Source: Atrichornis clamosus (lineage: Eukaryota; Chordata; Aves; Passeriformes; Menuridae). From it: a stretch of 64,000 nucleotides of DNA. The translations under genes and the position numbers were made by a program. Numbering within the stretch: position 1 is the first letter of the stretch; each line of letters begins with the position of its first letter. Of this stretch, positions 49,599-61,300 are shown piece by piece. Location: assembly GCA_013400975.1 (NCBI GenBank), contig WBMZ01010829.1, positions 120,317 to 184,316 of the forward strand, written 5' to 3'. The notes under the pieces were generated by a model. That model saw only the letters and a list, made by a program, of their open reading frames with translations. It was not told the DNA's origin and ran no database searches.

Positions 49599-49890
49599 CG
49601 CGATCAGGGCACCCCCAGCAGCTTTGCTGGTGACAGCAGGCTGCGTGGAGCAGTCCACACGCTGCAGGGAGGGGATGCCGTCCAGAGGCGCCCGGACAGG
49701 CTGGAGAGGTGGGCCCATGGGAACCTCCAGAAGGTCAGTGTGATCCCGTGTAAGGTTCTGCATGTGGGTCAGGGCAATCCCAAGCTCAAATACAGGCTGA
49801 GGGATGAACGGCTTGAAAGCAACCCAGAGGAGAAGGACTTGGGGGTGTTGTTGGATGAGAAGCTTAACATGACCCAGCAACGTACACTAC
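49599..49890 (+). mobile_element. CR1 LINE, ORF2 C-terminal fragment, plus orientation
   Basis: The plus-strand translation contains the conserved end of the CR1 reverse-transcriptase ORF, including EEKDLGVLLDEKLNMTQQ near 49,828-49,881, preceded by a KVLHVGQGNPKLKYRL-like segment. DNA landmarks are ACAGGCTGGAGAGGTGGGCC near 49,696 and GAGAAGGACTTGGGGGTGTT near 49,831. The copy lacks the usual 3' terminus and the upstream ORF, so it is an internal fragment. Frame breaks are present near the start. It is not autonomous. Confidence 0.9.
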
Positions 49891-52823
49891 AAAAACACAG
49901 TCTAAAATAGGGTGCAGGGATACTGATGGAAAGCTGGGATGCATTTATGTTGCACTGTTGAATCTGAAAGCTCAGAAACATTCTTCACCCTTCACAGCTT
50001 ACACGCAGAGTTCATGAGATTTACTGACAAACTAAAGCTCAAGATGCTGAGCTGACTTTTAAAGACATCAAATCATCCCTTTCCGCAGTTCTTAACGTGA
50101 TTGTGATCTGAGGTTGTGCATGCCTGGAAAGGGTTAGAATTTCCTTCGATATTGTCTAACCAGCCAGCCACAAGTCCAGCACCTACCAGAACTTCTGGAT
50201 GCCATTTGCAAACATGGATCTCTTGCCAGTACAAATAGGATTTCAACTATTAATTCTTGTCCTCAAGAAAAAAATAAAAATCATATGCTTGCAGTTTTTT
50301 ATTAATTCTAAACTCAACACTACAGATTAGAAACATTTACTCAATACTATAAAATTGCACCATCTATGCAACAAGCTTTTCTGCTCCAATTCCTCTTCTG
50401 AGCTGTCTATTTCTCATGCTGCAGTTGAAACATATTTCCTGTTAGCCACAAAAAGGGGAAAGAGCAATCACTGTACACAGTTCTTAACAACAGAATGTGT
50501 TTCCATCTCTGAAGAGTGAGAGGCTGTAGATCAGGCACTACAATGGTCATAAATGCACTTTTTGAATAAATTCAATAAATTCAATACACTTCTTCTTAAA
50601 ACTATTGCAACAGAGGATACTTTACTAATAGAAGTGAAAGATGGCAAACTTTCTGCCTATTTATGAAAGTATTTGCAGCTTTGATTTGACGAATGTGACA
50701 CATTACAGACCAAAGAGGAAAACAAATCTTATTTGTAAAGTCTAAGAAAAAAAAAGTATGAATGAGAAAAGTTAAAAAAAAAAAAAGTAGACTAGGCCTT
50801 TAAAAATATTTGGGGGTTTCCAGAAAGACATTTCCTGAGTTCTTTATGACTATCTGAATCTCACAAACAATAAGGATAGGAGTCATGGCTCTAAGAGTAA
50901 AGTTGTACGGGAAATATGACATCCAAGGACACGTGGCAGGTACAGGCAAAATGCCAGTGATGATGCAGAACAGTTACCCTGATGACTACAGCAGCCTTGT
51001 AGGAGAGAAGATGCCAGACTTGGAATATCCACTCCCATGAGAGAGTCTGAAAGACTAAGGTGTGTTGGAAGTGAGTAAGTGCCAGCTCAGATCTGCCTCC
51101 AGCTCCACTATCTGTAACTCATGCAAGGACAATCTTGACTGTGTTTTAAACAATGGCACTGCAAACTACATTAAACTTCCCTTCTTTCCTGTGTTGTGTA
51201 ACGTGCAGCTGCTGGGCAACGACCACTGTACCTGCTTTTTGACCGAGCTTGAAAGTGAGAACTGAGATAACAACTCTAGTTGAGTGGTTATTTCAAAAAG
51301 TAAAAAGCCTACTTAAAGCCTGAAATACGTCTGCTATGTATCTCAAAAATTGAATGCATGTTTACTTCTTTCAAACACTGCTTAATGAACTTGTGATGCC
51401 ATCAGAATACTAGTTTCTATGCTATAGGAATATATTTTGCTCCTAAGAAGCTAAACATATCTTAACATTGAAAGTGTCACATAGTGGAGGATTTTCATTG
51501 TGAAAAGGGTGACAAAAGCAATCACAAGAGTCCAGCAAGGGTTGATATTTTTGCTGCTCAGAGCTACAACGTGTGAGACAACTGGAAGGGACATACCCAG
51601 ATATAAAGCTTAAAGTCCTAAACCAGACAACCATCAATATAGTAACAATAAAGAATCAAACGGAAATTAGACAAATTCATGGATATCAGATCTACAAACA
51701 GATTTTTTAAAGGTGCAGATGTACTATCTAACATCACTAGTCCAACAGTTCTGAATGCTAAGGGAGAACAAAGGGAATGGGCTGCAGAAAGCACACAGCC
51801 TTACGAACTCTCCCTCTCTGAAAATACTGCCACTGGGCTTTTGCTCTTGTTATTTTAAAGGGAGAATGTGAATCTAGTCCTTCATTACAAGTTCTGAAGA
51901 AGAATTTCTGTCATTTCTGCATAAATTTTGTCATGGTTGAAGACAGAATACTGAAACTGATATACCACTGGCTTGATCCAGTAGGGTTGCCTTCTTCTCT
52001 TACTGTTAATTCACGGAATTTTCATCTATCCCCCTACTACAAGATTTACCAGTCTAAACAAAATATATAAAACATCCTAGTTTCCAGTCTAGACCTTTCC
52101 ATAACCACTTTCTATGCAACTCTTCTTTTGGCTGTCATGTTTATTAATGATCTTCCTCTGATACCTTTTTCCTCTTCATTCAGAGGACAAAATCTCTCTT
52201 TGTCTAAATGAGTATAATTTTTTTATTTTCTCTCACTCAAAACAAAAATTCTCCAGGCCAAATGTCACCCTTCTCTGCTACTTGCTCATGCAGCGTATCT
52301 CCTGTTAGATACGGGATTCCAGACATGATGCAACTTAGGACTTTGCACATTAGCATCTAACTTTGGAAATGCCTTTTGCACCCCACGACTTCATTTACCT
52401 TCCTGACACTGGCTGAAATTCTTTGTAATCTCATGATCAGGTGATCTCATGATCGGTGATTAAATGACCCATTTGTTCTTCTGTCAAGTCAGACTGACGA
52501 TCACCTACAGTGAAAAATAAATCCTTGGGTTTGGTGCATAACTACATGACCCTGAACTTACACTGTTATTTCCTTTCAGTTGGTATTACCCCAGCCCTCA
52601 AGGCCATTTCTTTTCCTGTGGTGTTGCAGTACAATCCATTTCTGTATTGACAACATCTGCCAGCTTTCTGCCACCAGTATATTTCATCAGTACATTCCTA
52701 CTTCTTGTGCCAAGGTCTGGAATGGAAATATTAATAATAATTCTACATGTAATATCAATTCAAATATTTTCATGAAGTCCAGGAAAATTAGATCTGTCAG
52801 AGTTCCCTCGAGAAAAATCTATT
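49891..52823. other. Non-coding sequence with small direct repeats
   Basis: AATAAATTC is repeated in tandem near 50,565-50,585. ATCTCATGATC recurs at about 52,428 and 52,444. A tracts lie near 50,748-50,756 and 50,775-50,786. No exon or repeat family was recognised. Confidence 0.5.
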
Positions 52824-52848
52824 GATTTTCTCTTGATAAGAGAAAATC
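52824..52848. repeat. Perfect hairpin, 11-bp stem and 3-base loop
   Basis: GATTTTCTCTT and its exact reverse complement AAGAGAAAATC flank a three-base GAT loop. There is no T-run or gene end that would make it a terminator, and none is expected in a vertebrate. Confidence 0.9.
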
Positions 52849-54427
52849 TATTCTTTTATCAGTGAAATGTCTAATTAATGATATATATTAGCCTAATGAA
52901 ACTTAAATTAGACACCAGAGGGGTCTCTTGGGAAGCCAGCGGAAGGATCATAATTCTGTATTTTTAATCTGATGGAGGTAATATTAAAATCTGAAAAGAA
53001 TCCAAATGATCTCCTGTAACACTAAAACCAACATCCAACACATACATTAAATAAATCCTAAATATTATTTATCAGGACTCTTAAAATTCATGATACTGTT
53101 CAAAAAGGCAGTATTTTCTTATATCACGTGTCAGTGTCAGGTTTGGGCTTCCAGTTTTTGTGTACTTGAAAGGTGCCTTGGCTGCCACTTCAGGATTTCC
53201 TCAAATGCAAAAATCCAGTGACAGCTTATTTATTTTTATGTTAGAACTCAGATTTCACCTATTCACTTGTCTCCACGAAAATGGTCTTAGAATTAGAAAG
53301 AAATGTTAATTTTTTTAGCAGTGTGTGAGTGTCAGATGCGGTTAGGCACATGCAGAACTTTTGAGGGGCTAGGGAAAAGGGAATTTTACAAATAATCAAT
53401 ATCACACCGAGAACTGCCGTCATATTGAATTTTCAAAGAAAAGCCATTTGACAAAATGATTGTTCCTCTAGAGATTTTATATAAGTCATCTGTACTATTG
53501 CAATTGTACTGAAATAAAAGTACATCCACTGAGATTACAATGGATAAAAGAATTACACATATTGTGTATTTTTCTATCTCCGTCCTACTTCAGCCTCCTG
53601 GTATGAAAATGAATGTTCCATATGCCATTTCAAGACTGAAGCATGGATGATGGATACATGGATGTGCCTCAAGATTGAAAAAAACCACAGAAACACTCTA
53701 TGAAGTGGACTGGAAAGGACTGTTTTGGGCGGCAGTTTGAGATGGGAGGGTTGTGTTTTGAGGCACTGTTAGACCCTGGGATGCACCTTGCAGGTTAAAT
53801 AACAGTGCTGGCAGAGACCTCTCCCCTTGGCCAGACAAGCACAACCGCTTATTCCGGTTGAAGAGGTTGTGGCAGGTGTCTTTGGAAATGTGCAGATTAA
53901 GCTCCTGGTGCTGGGCCCTCTACTTGAAGCTGCACCAAGGATTATTCAGCCCTAAGAGCTAATGCTGAATGCCACCCTCTGACCAAGCAGGACGGCATGA
54001 AACCAGCTTGTTACACCTGAGTTTAGTGGTTGCAGAAGCTCTTTACTTGTGGATGATATTCACAGTGCTGTATTTCAATGGCATAGGCTGTAGCTAATAA
54101 AAAAGTGTGTTTACTTTTTGTGTAGAACTATTGTTATAAGTCACAGAAGTGCTCATCCTAGTGTCCTTTTTTAAACACTTTCCATAACATATTTTCAACA
54201 AGAAGTCTTTCCTGAGACTGTATTCAGAGTCCACATTCATTAACCTTCCAAGCATGCCACAAGGCTCATCTTTTCATCCCATGGGGATTTGGGAAGATTG
54301 AAAGCTACTGGATTAAAAGGAATTTTACTTGAGCAAGCAGTGTTTCTATTTCAGAAAAACCTCCAGGAGACCTTATTTACATTTAATTGCATTTTTTGAA
54401 TTTTTGATTTTTGTATCATTTTAATTT
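52849..54427. other. Non-coding sequence, nothing recognised
   Basis: No exon or repeat family was recognised. Confidence 0.45.
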
Positions 54428-55534
54428 GTGAAGCAGCATCTATTGCGCTGTCTGATACTTTACAAATGTGCCAAGACACAACATGCTCTGAGTTACAGTT
54501 CCTGGAGGCAGGGAATTGATGGTATTTTAATTACCTGTACACATGCACCATTGTGTGCTCGTGCCTTTAAACACTCAGATAAGAAGTTTTTACTCTCCTT
54601 TGAACCAGAAGGCACCTTATACTGCCCAACATTTTTGTGCTTCACTTCCCTCACTGCTTTCCACCACACTCTGACTAGCTATTTTTCCCTTCTACAACTT
54701 CTCCCCTGTGATCCTGTTGAGGCATATCCCCTTTCAAATGATGAGACAACCTCCCTAAAAGAAACATGGCCTTTTCAACAGTTGCTGCCTATATCACTAA
54801 AAAAATAACACTGTGAACATCAGCCAAAAGCTAGAGAGCAATTCCGCAATGCTTTGGGCCCAGCAACAGCACAAAGGAGCAAAGGACAGAAACCCCCAAA
54901 GCTCTTACTTCAGAGGACTTTCCCACCATGTAACAACCATGAGTCACAGTGAAGCAAAAGCCATCTGTTCATCTGGACACAGATACTGCTTGTCAGTGAG
55001 CAGGAAACGTTTCCACTGAGAATCTCACAGCAGCGTAAATCTCCCTGTGTGGACAAACTTTTGGTGTTTCAGATCTCCCAGTCTGCAAACTGGGAACACC
55101 GCAGCTCCCTTTCGCCCTGCTTTGTCTGTCACCTTGGTTTTTTTGAAAACAGACTGGTCAGGCAAGAGATTACCTGTGTGGATATATTTATAGCTTGGCT
55201 GGTAGCACGAGGGCTCCAAGTCAGCTCACTGGTCCAGCAGTTCTCATCAAAAGCCAAGTATTCAAATGCAGTGACACAGAGCATCACCAACTTTCAGCCA
55301 GCGGAAGGGCCTGAGGCCCTTCGGCAGCAGCACCTTGCTACTCCTCCTTTCCAATCCCACTGCTACGTGAATAGCTCAGCTGGGACCCCTCTGAAGTTGG
55401 GGAACTGCCCCCTAAAAACATCCCTGAGATCAGCTATTGATGAAACTGTGAAAAATACAGTCGTAATTAACATGTTGCATGTTGAAAGAGTTAGTGGTAG
55501 AAATACACTCTGTAAAGGGACCAGTAAGCCCTAA
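54428..55534 (+). other. Run of three plus-strand open frames, unrecognised
   Basis: Three consecutive plus frames cover most of this interval: 126 codons (54,428-54,808), 68 codons (54,813-55,019) and 161 codons (55,049-55,534). The last is among the longest frames in the non-repeat part of the window. None resembles a known family. The translations lack domains, signal peptides or repeats that can be seen, and they are leucine-, serine- and histidine-rich, as C/T-rich DNA produces. A taxon-restricted or non-coding transcript is possible, but chance is the default. Confidence 0.15.
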
Positions 55535-56774
55535 TTAAAATCATGTTTAACTAATCATTTTGGGATGGGGACTGTCGTTTAGCGTTTGTTCCTTCCACAT
55601 GTAGCCCAATGGGATTCAGCATTTAGGTATCACATTATAAGCAATGAAGAATAGTAACTACAGAATATAAATCTCATGTTTTTTTCCAAGTATGACTGCT
55701 TCTATAGGCATCTTATATCGATTTACTTGACTACTACACAGTTTGGATTGTCACTGTAAATGCTGAGCAACTCACATGTGCAGGATGGTTGCCTGATTCT
55801 ATTAATGTGTGTAATGTTTTGGATCAAATGATTTCCACATTCATTTTGATGGATTAGTTTTCAGGGGGACAAGACACAAAAAATCAGAAAAATTCTTAAA
55901 AATTTTGCTGTACAGATCACATTAATAACAATGACATTTAGAAAGAACCAGAAAGCACTTCTTTTATTAAAATTAAGGCATTTACATTCAAATTTACAGC
56001 ACATACACACAATTATGTCAAAGGGCCATCAGCATTCTATAAAACAAAAGTGTGATTGCCTACTAAATCAGATACCAAAGAGATCAGCTGGTTAAGATTT
56101 TTCTCCCTCCAGTTAAAACAACAAGACTATATATTTGTTTCAAATAATACAACTTTTGATTTCTATCATGCCTCTGAAACCCATGATTTCCAAATGAATG
56201 GCAAATGAGATTTTTAAAAAATTGAATAAATTTCATAAACTGCAAGAGAATGGAAAAGATTGAGAGAGAAAGATTTTGGCTTTTGTGTATGCTTATTGAC
56301 TTAATTTTTTGTCCCTTGAAAATAGCAAGTTGCCTGGAGCATTTAAACTCAAAAGGTGCTCATTTAAAGCAAAACATTTTTATTTGACAAAAAACTTCAA
56401 GGACATTTTCTAAAAAAAAGTCTACATATTTTTGAGGGAGAATGATTAGAAGCAAATAACAGGTAAGGAAGACAGAGAACATCAATGTGTAATTAAAACA
56501 TGATAATAAATGATTCCTGCACCAGGTAAAGATCATACAGCATACACCAAAAGACGAGCAAGCTTTGTGGAGAAGTCTTGAAGGAAGCTGCCTATCTCTT
56601 GGGCAAAGGAAAAAAATATTCAGGAGGAAAAAGATTTCAAAGGCTGTGAAATAGCCAGCAGGAAATGAAATGACCACCACAGATAAGAACTCCATCAGGT
56701 TGTAAATGTATAGGAATAGGGTTAACTCTTTGGTTGTTATTCAAAAGCAAATGAAAGATGAGTTTATGATATCA
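55535..56774. other. Non-coding sequence, nothing recognised
   Basis: A 111-codon minus frame at 56,360-56,695 is phenylalanine- and leucine-rich from A/T-rich DNA. No family was recognised. Confidence 0.45.
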
Positions 56775-57105
56775 AGCCTGGATTAGGACTCAGAAGATCT
56801 GAGTTCAATTCTTGGCTCTGCCATAATCTCTCTTTGTGATTTTGGGCCAGAGCTTGCATTTGGCATAGTGTGAAGGAAGGAAGTAGCATCCTTTCTGTAT
56901 AGTTAGGGAACTGAGACCCAGAGATAACACCAGCCAAGAATTCACAATGCTTTATTGGCATTTACAGATCCAATAAATTTCCCTGCAGAGAAAAATAACT
57001 GCAAGTTGAGAGGTATCTTTATTGGTCTGATCCTCCAGTTATCTGTGTGTTTCTGTTTCCTCATTATAGAATTTGGATAAAATATCCTTACTCCCACACT
57101 TTGAA
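56775..57105 (+). repeat. MIR-like SINE relics, mainly plus orientation
   Basis: GATCTGAGTTCAATTCTTGG and CTCTGCCATAATCTCTCTTT then GTGATTTTGGGCC (56,797-56,848) follow the tRNA-derived head of a MIR: 'gggttcgaatcccggctctgcca' and 'tgtgaccttgggc' in consensus. GTTTCTGTTTCCTCATTATA near 57,050 and GAATTTGGATAAAATATCC match the 'cagtttcctcatctgtaaaatggggataa' core about 190 bp later, farther than expected. Between them GGGAACTGAGACCCAGAG reads like a core in the opposite direction. Two or three old copies, or an insertion into one, would explain this. Confidence 0.6.
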
Positions 57106-57117
57106 CAAATGGGTGGG

Positions 57118-57205
57118 AGTTTTTTTTCTTTTCTGGTTCTTTTTCTTTTTTTGCTGTTTGGGTTTTTTTTCTTTTTAAAAATTTTGTTCCTTTTTTTCTT
57201 ACTAG
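57118..57205. repeat. T-rich low-complexity tract
   Basis: Runs of T broken by C, G and short words span nearly 90 bases. It may be the decayed tail of a minus-strand retroposon, but no body was identified. Confidence 0.7.
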
Positions 57206-57627
57206 GCTGAAATATAAAAACTCAGGAAAAAATACTTTTTACACAGTCATTTATGTACTTCTTATGACTTCATAGTCTCATAATGAGGATCCAAGGAGAC
57301 TCCATGAAGGAAAAAGTAACTAGCTATTAAGTGTGTTTATATGTTCTATATACCCATTCATCTCAGATACATACAGAGCAAATATCCTTATTTTATTATT
57401 TTTATTATTGCTACCATCCTAGTGCACAATAGCAATAATGAAAACAATGTGAGTGTATTGATGGGGGCTTACACAGCAAACAGCAAGTTCCCTGAATTCC
57501 TATGTGCCAGGCTGAGCTCTGGCACTGACTGGGACTAAACCCTGAGCACTTCAGTGGAAACTCAGGGTTACTTCATTATAGTCACTTGCTTTTCACTTCC
57601 TTTTCCCTGCTGATCTTCCCAAGCTAC
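57206..57627. other. Non-coding sequence, nothing recognised
   Basis: No exon or repeat family was recognised. Confidence 0.45.
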
Positions 57628-57664
57628 CAGAGTTACACTGATGTGAATGAGATCTGAATCCTGA
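57628..57664. repeat. Fragment of an ancient repeat theme (GTTACACTGATGTGAATGAG)
   Basis: CAGAGTTACACTGATGTGAA and GAGATCTGAATCCTGACC resemble 'gagttacaccagtgtaactgagatcagaatctggcc', a common old amniote repeat wording. See also 33,976-34,008. Confidence 0.45.
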
Positions 57665-58104
57665 CCATTGGCAACAGTTACGAAAAACAGGAAATGGGGT
57701 ATTTCAAATAACAATAGGTGGGAACAGTGAGTAAAGGTTCACTATGCGGTAACGGTGCTGACTCTTTAATGACTATGTTTATTTCCTTGTGTCCCAAAGA
57801 AGGCCACAGTTCATTTTGCTCTCAAAATATGTATGTATGGCCATGTGCACATCAGACACTGTATCTAATTTCGCAGTTTATGTTAATGGCGGGGGAGGGG
57901 AATCAGCACTGACTCCCACTTCTCATAAGGAGAGACACAATGAGATTCTCTCCTGTGCCGCAGTAAGTCAAGTTGCCAGGGACAAAAGGTTCATCCCATG
58001 CACTGTTCATAGAAAAGTTCCCTGTTGTTGCAGCAATAGGCACTTTTTTCCCTCTCATTCACCACAGAAAGGAGTACTGTGACATAAGAGAGAAACTCTT
58101 AAAA
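57665..58104. other. Non-coding sequence, nothing recognised
   Basis: Overlapping plus frames at 57,718-58,082 have no family resemblance. Confidence 0.45.
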
Positions 58105-58370
58105 CCCCTTACAAAACTTACAACCTATACGATGTGCTTCACGTAAAGTCAGAGCAGAGATGTTATCTTGGAAAAGACATCCCAGGCCATGTAGTTCATT
58201 CCAAGCAAAGGTCTGCCGTTCTTGGCTGGGGCTTCCACACAACTCCTTGTCTAGTCTTGCCATGACTAATTCCCAGAAAAGGCAGTTTCGCAACCACCCC
58301 AGCCAGCCAGCCCTGTGTCTAATTGGCATCACTGCTTAGAAATACTTCCTTGCATTCCCCTATGAAAGTT
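58105..58370 (-). mobile_element. Probable ancient CR1 fragment, minus orientation
   Basis: GTTATCTTGGAAAAGACATC, CCAGGCCATGTAGTTCATTC, CTTGTCTAGTCTTGCCATGA and AGAAATACTTCCTTGCATTC follow, in order, the antisense of older CR1 subfamilies ('aggccatctagttcattccc ... tgtctagtcttgt...'). The copy is much more diverged than the other CR1 pieces in the window. Confidence 0.5.
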
Positions 58371-61300
58371 TGCAGCTACAATCTAATTCTATGTACTTTT
58401 ACTAAGCCTCAAAAGCAGCTAGTGAGACGGCCCAGCTATTTTTAACAATCATTAGCCCTCCAGTCTCTCACTTCACAAAATGACTGGTTCTTATTGGGTT
58501 CCTTTTCTCACAGCTTCCGAAATTGGTCTGAATTAAGTTTCCCAGTTTAATGCACTGTTAAATAATGCTCACTAATTAGCAATGGCAAAAACTAGGAAAC
58601 GGTCACATGAAAATGAAAAAATGCCCAGTGACACAGGTGTTGGGTTTTTTTTCTTAGCTCAAGCTGCTTTTTTAATCATTAATCATAGCAAATTCTACTC
58701 CTCCACCTGGGGAAGCAGTCAGTAAACTTCCCAAAAGCAGCCAAGTAACTTGGCATGACACAAGCCTCAGCTGCTCAGATTTGCTACTTCTTGAGACCAC
58801 TTACCCTAAACCCCTTCTTTCCTAAAGACACTTTGCAGAGAAAGTGTGCTTCTCTTACTATATATTATTCAAGTTTACAAAGAAAGGTTTGGAAGGCTAC
58901 CTCATCCTTCTTTATTTATCTTCTATTTTTTTAATAGTAACAGATTTTATACATCATGGTAGATTTTATACACTGCTAGAAATGTAGTCATCCTAAACTT
59001 CACATATCACAAAAATGAAAACTGTTACCTTTTTGAAGTTCCATTTTTATTTACCTTGTACTGGATGAGTGCTTTTAAATACTTTAAAAAAAACCATACA
59101 TGATATTTGCTATATTAGAATCCATGAAATTCCTATTCAGTTAGGACTTATAACTCCTAATACTAATACTCTTGTGTACTACTAAGCAGACTGTTCGACT
59201 GAGTCTCTTGTGGAAATAAGGTCTAATTTTGTACTAATACAGTCACAGAAGAAAGTGCTGAAAAGTGAATATCTGATTTGTTCATAAATACGTCCAGCAG
59301 CTAAGCATCAGGGAGGAAAAGAAACCTATTTAAAGCATAAAGACAACACGGGTAGATGAGGAAACAGATACAATATAACCTGTTTGCATCTAGGCCATTA
59401 CGGGATCATCACTCAGTTACGGCACCAAGAGACAGAATCACCTCTCCAGTGCCAGTTATGGAAACAGAAAACGTAATTGCTTTCAAGGTGAGGGCACGGA
59501 GACTTAAGGAAGACATTCTACAGTACATCTGGTTGAAAAAAGGATTGTCTGTCGACACCTTTTGTTCTAATGCTGGTTTTGGGTGCTGATGGGGATCACA
59601 GACCAGTTTCTGGAACACCACCTTCTCATCAACTGCTTTGGCACATCTAGGAGAATCAAAGTGAAAACAGGAGTTTAAAAGCATGAACTCCAAGGCTCTA
59701 TAACAGGTAAACAGTAGAAATTACATAGCTGTGGGTTTTGTCAGAAGAGCAAAAAAAACCAACCAAACCAGAATGATAAAAAACCTACAAGACACCACCT
59801 CTTTGACTCAGTTGTGGGTCATTGATTCATGTTCTGTTCACATTAGCTAATGACAACCATTTTTTCCCCTCCATTCTGGTTAATTTTTTACCAGTATTTG
59901 TAGGGAAACACATCACCTCTCCTGTTTTATGTGTCTGCTGAACACGTTCAGGCCACGTTTACCTAAATCCTTCCTTACTGTTTTTTTATCATTACGTCTT
60001 TTTTAATTTGTTTACCTTTCACTCAGTCTTAGGCTACTTTATGGTCTGAAATGTAAGTCTCTAATTCTGCCAGAGTGACAGATCAGGAATCACTCCACTT
60101 GCCTGTCTACTCATTACAGTTCTATTTATATATTCTCAAAGAGCATTTACTTTATCTGTGGTAGAATCACATTGCATGCTAGTTTTCGATTTAGCAACTT
60201 ACCACCTCAGAAGCAGATCATTTCAAGTGGTGTTCTCTGCTATCTGCCAATGCTTTCATGCAGTTGACATCCTCTCTCTCTCTTTTTTTCCCAAATAAAG
60301 TCCATTTTTTCTAATCAAACCAAAGCTATCGATTCCTGCCTATTTCATCTAACCTCCCTGCATCTGGCTTTACGTGAATCATTTTCAGGAGGTTTTCTCC
60401 TCTTCTTACTCTCAGCACTGAATACAATGCAGAGAAAGTTGATGTGTCCTCTAAAAATACATGAATATTCTAAGAACAGAACAGGTGCTCCCCCTGCCTC
60501 ATGTGGAGCTTAACCCACCTGGAAAATACCGTCTGTCACCTGCTACCTTGAAGAGAAGATTTTCCAGGAAGAGTCTACCATTCCTGACAAAAGTGATTAC
60601 TACGGAGAAGTGGTGGGGTATGTAATGTGGCAATATAGCTTTTCAGACCAAACCTTACTAAAATTTATGAAGCAAAAAGAAAGAAAAGAAAAAAGCACAC
60701 AGGGCTTTTTTCCCTACACATACTTGTAAATCAGCAGCCTTAAAGTGGTAAATGGCTGATTCTCCTAAATTTTGACCAGACCTACTTAAAAGCCGTTGTA
60801 CAATTTTACAGGCAAAGCACTGACATTTGGAGCAATCCTATATAATTTATACTAATTTTTGCTACTTTTATAAATGGTGTTGATCATACAGAGTTAAAAA
60901 CACACTGAACATTTACAGGACTGGAAGTAAATCTGTGACTACCTCTACATAATCAAGGGCGTCCACCATGAATTAACTATATGGCAATGAAAAGAAAACT
61001 ATCCAAGGAACTTGATAGCTGTATTCCTTCCTAACCCACTTGCTCTGCCCAGTCAGTACACACATTACAGTATCCTCCACTTCCATAAATGAAGAGGCCT
61101 CAGCACTAAATCAGGGTCTTTGTCCTTGGCTGGCACATCTAAATAAAGTTGTGTAGTCCCAAGAGACTGACTGATTTTGCTTTCGGTTTTTTAAAGTTAG
61201 AACATGTTTTCTTTTAAGGTTTTCAAGGTAAATTCCATCCTGGCTCATGATTGAAAAAATCCCAGTGGTATAAAATGGATATTTGAAACTTGACTGCTTT

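Noticed and set aside
49572..49880. 102-codon minus frame
   Set aside because: It is the antisense of the CR1 ORF2 fragment on the plus strand.
52824..52848. Hairpin as a transcription terminator
   Set aside because: Intrinsic terminators are not used by vertebrate RNA polymerase II, and no gene end is nearby.
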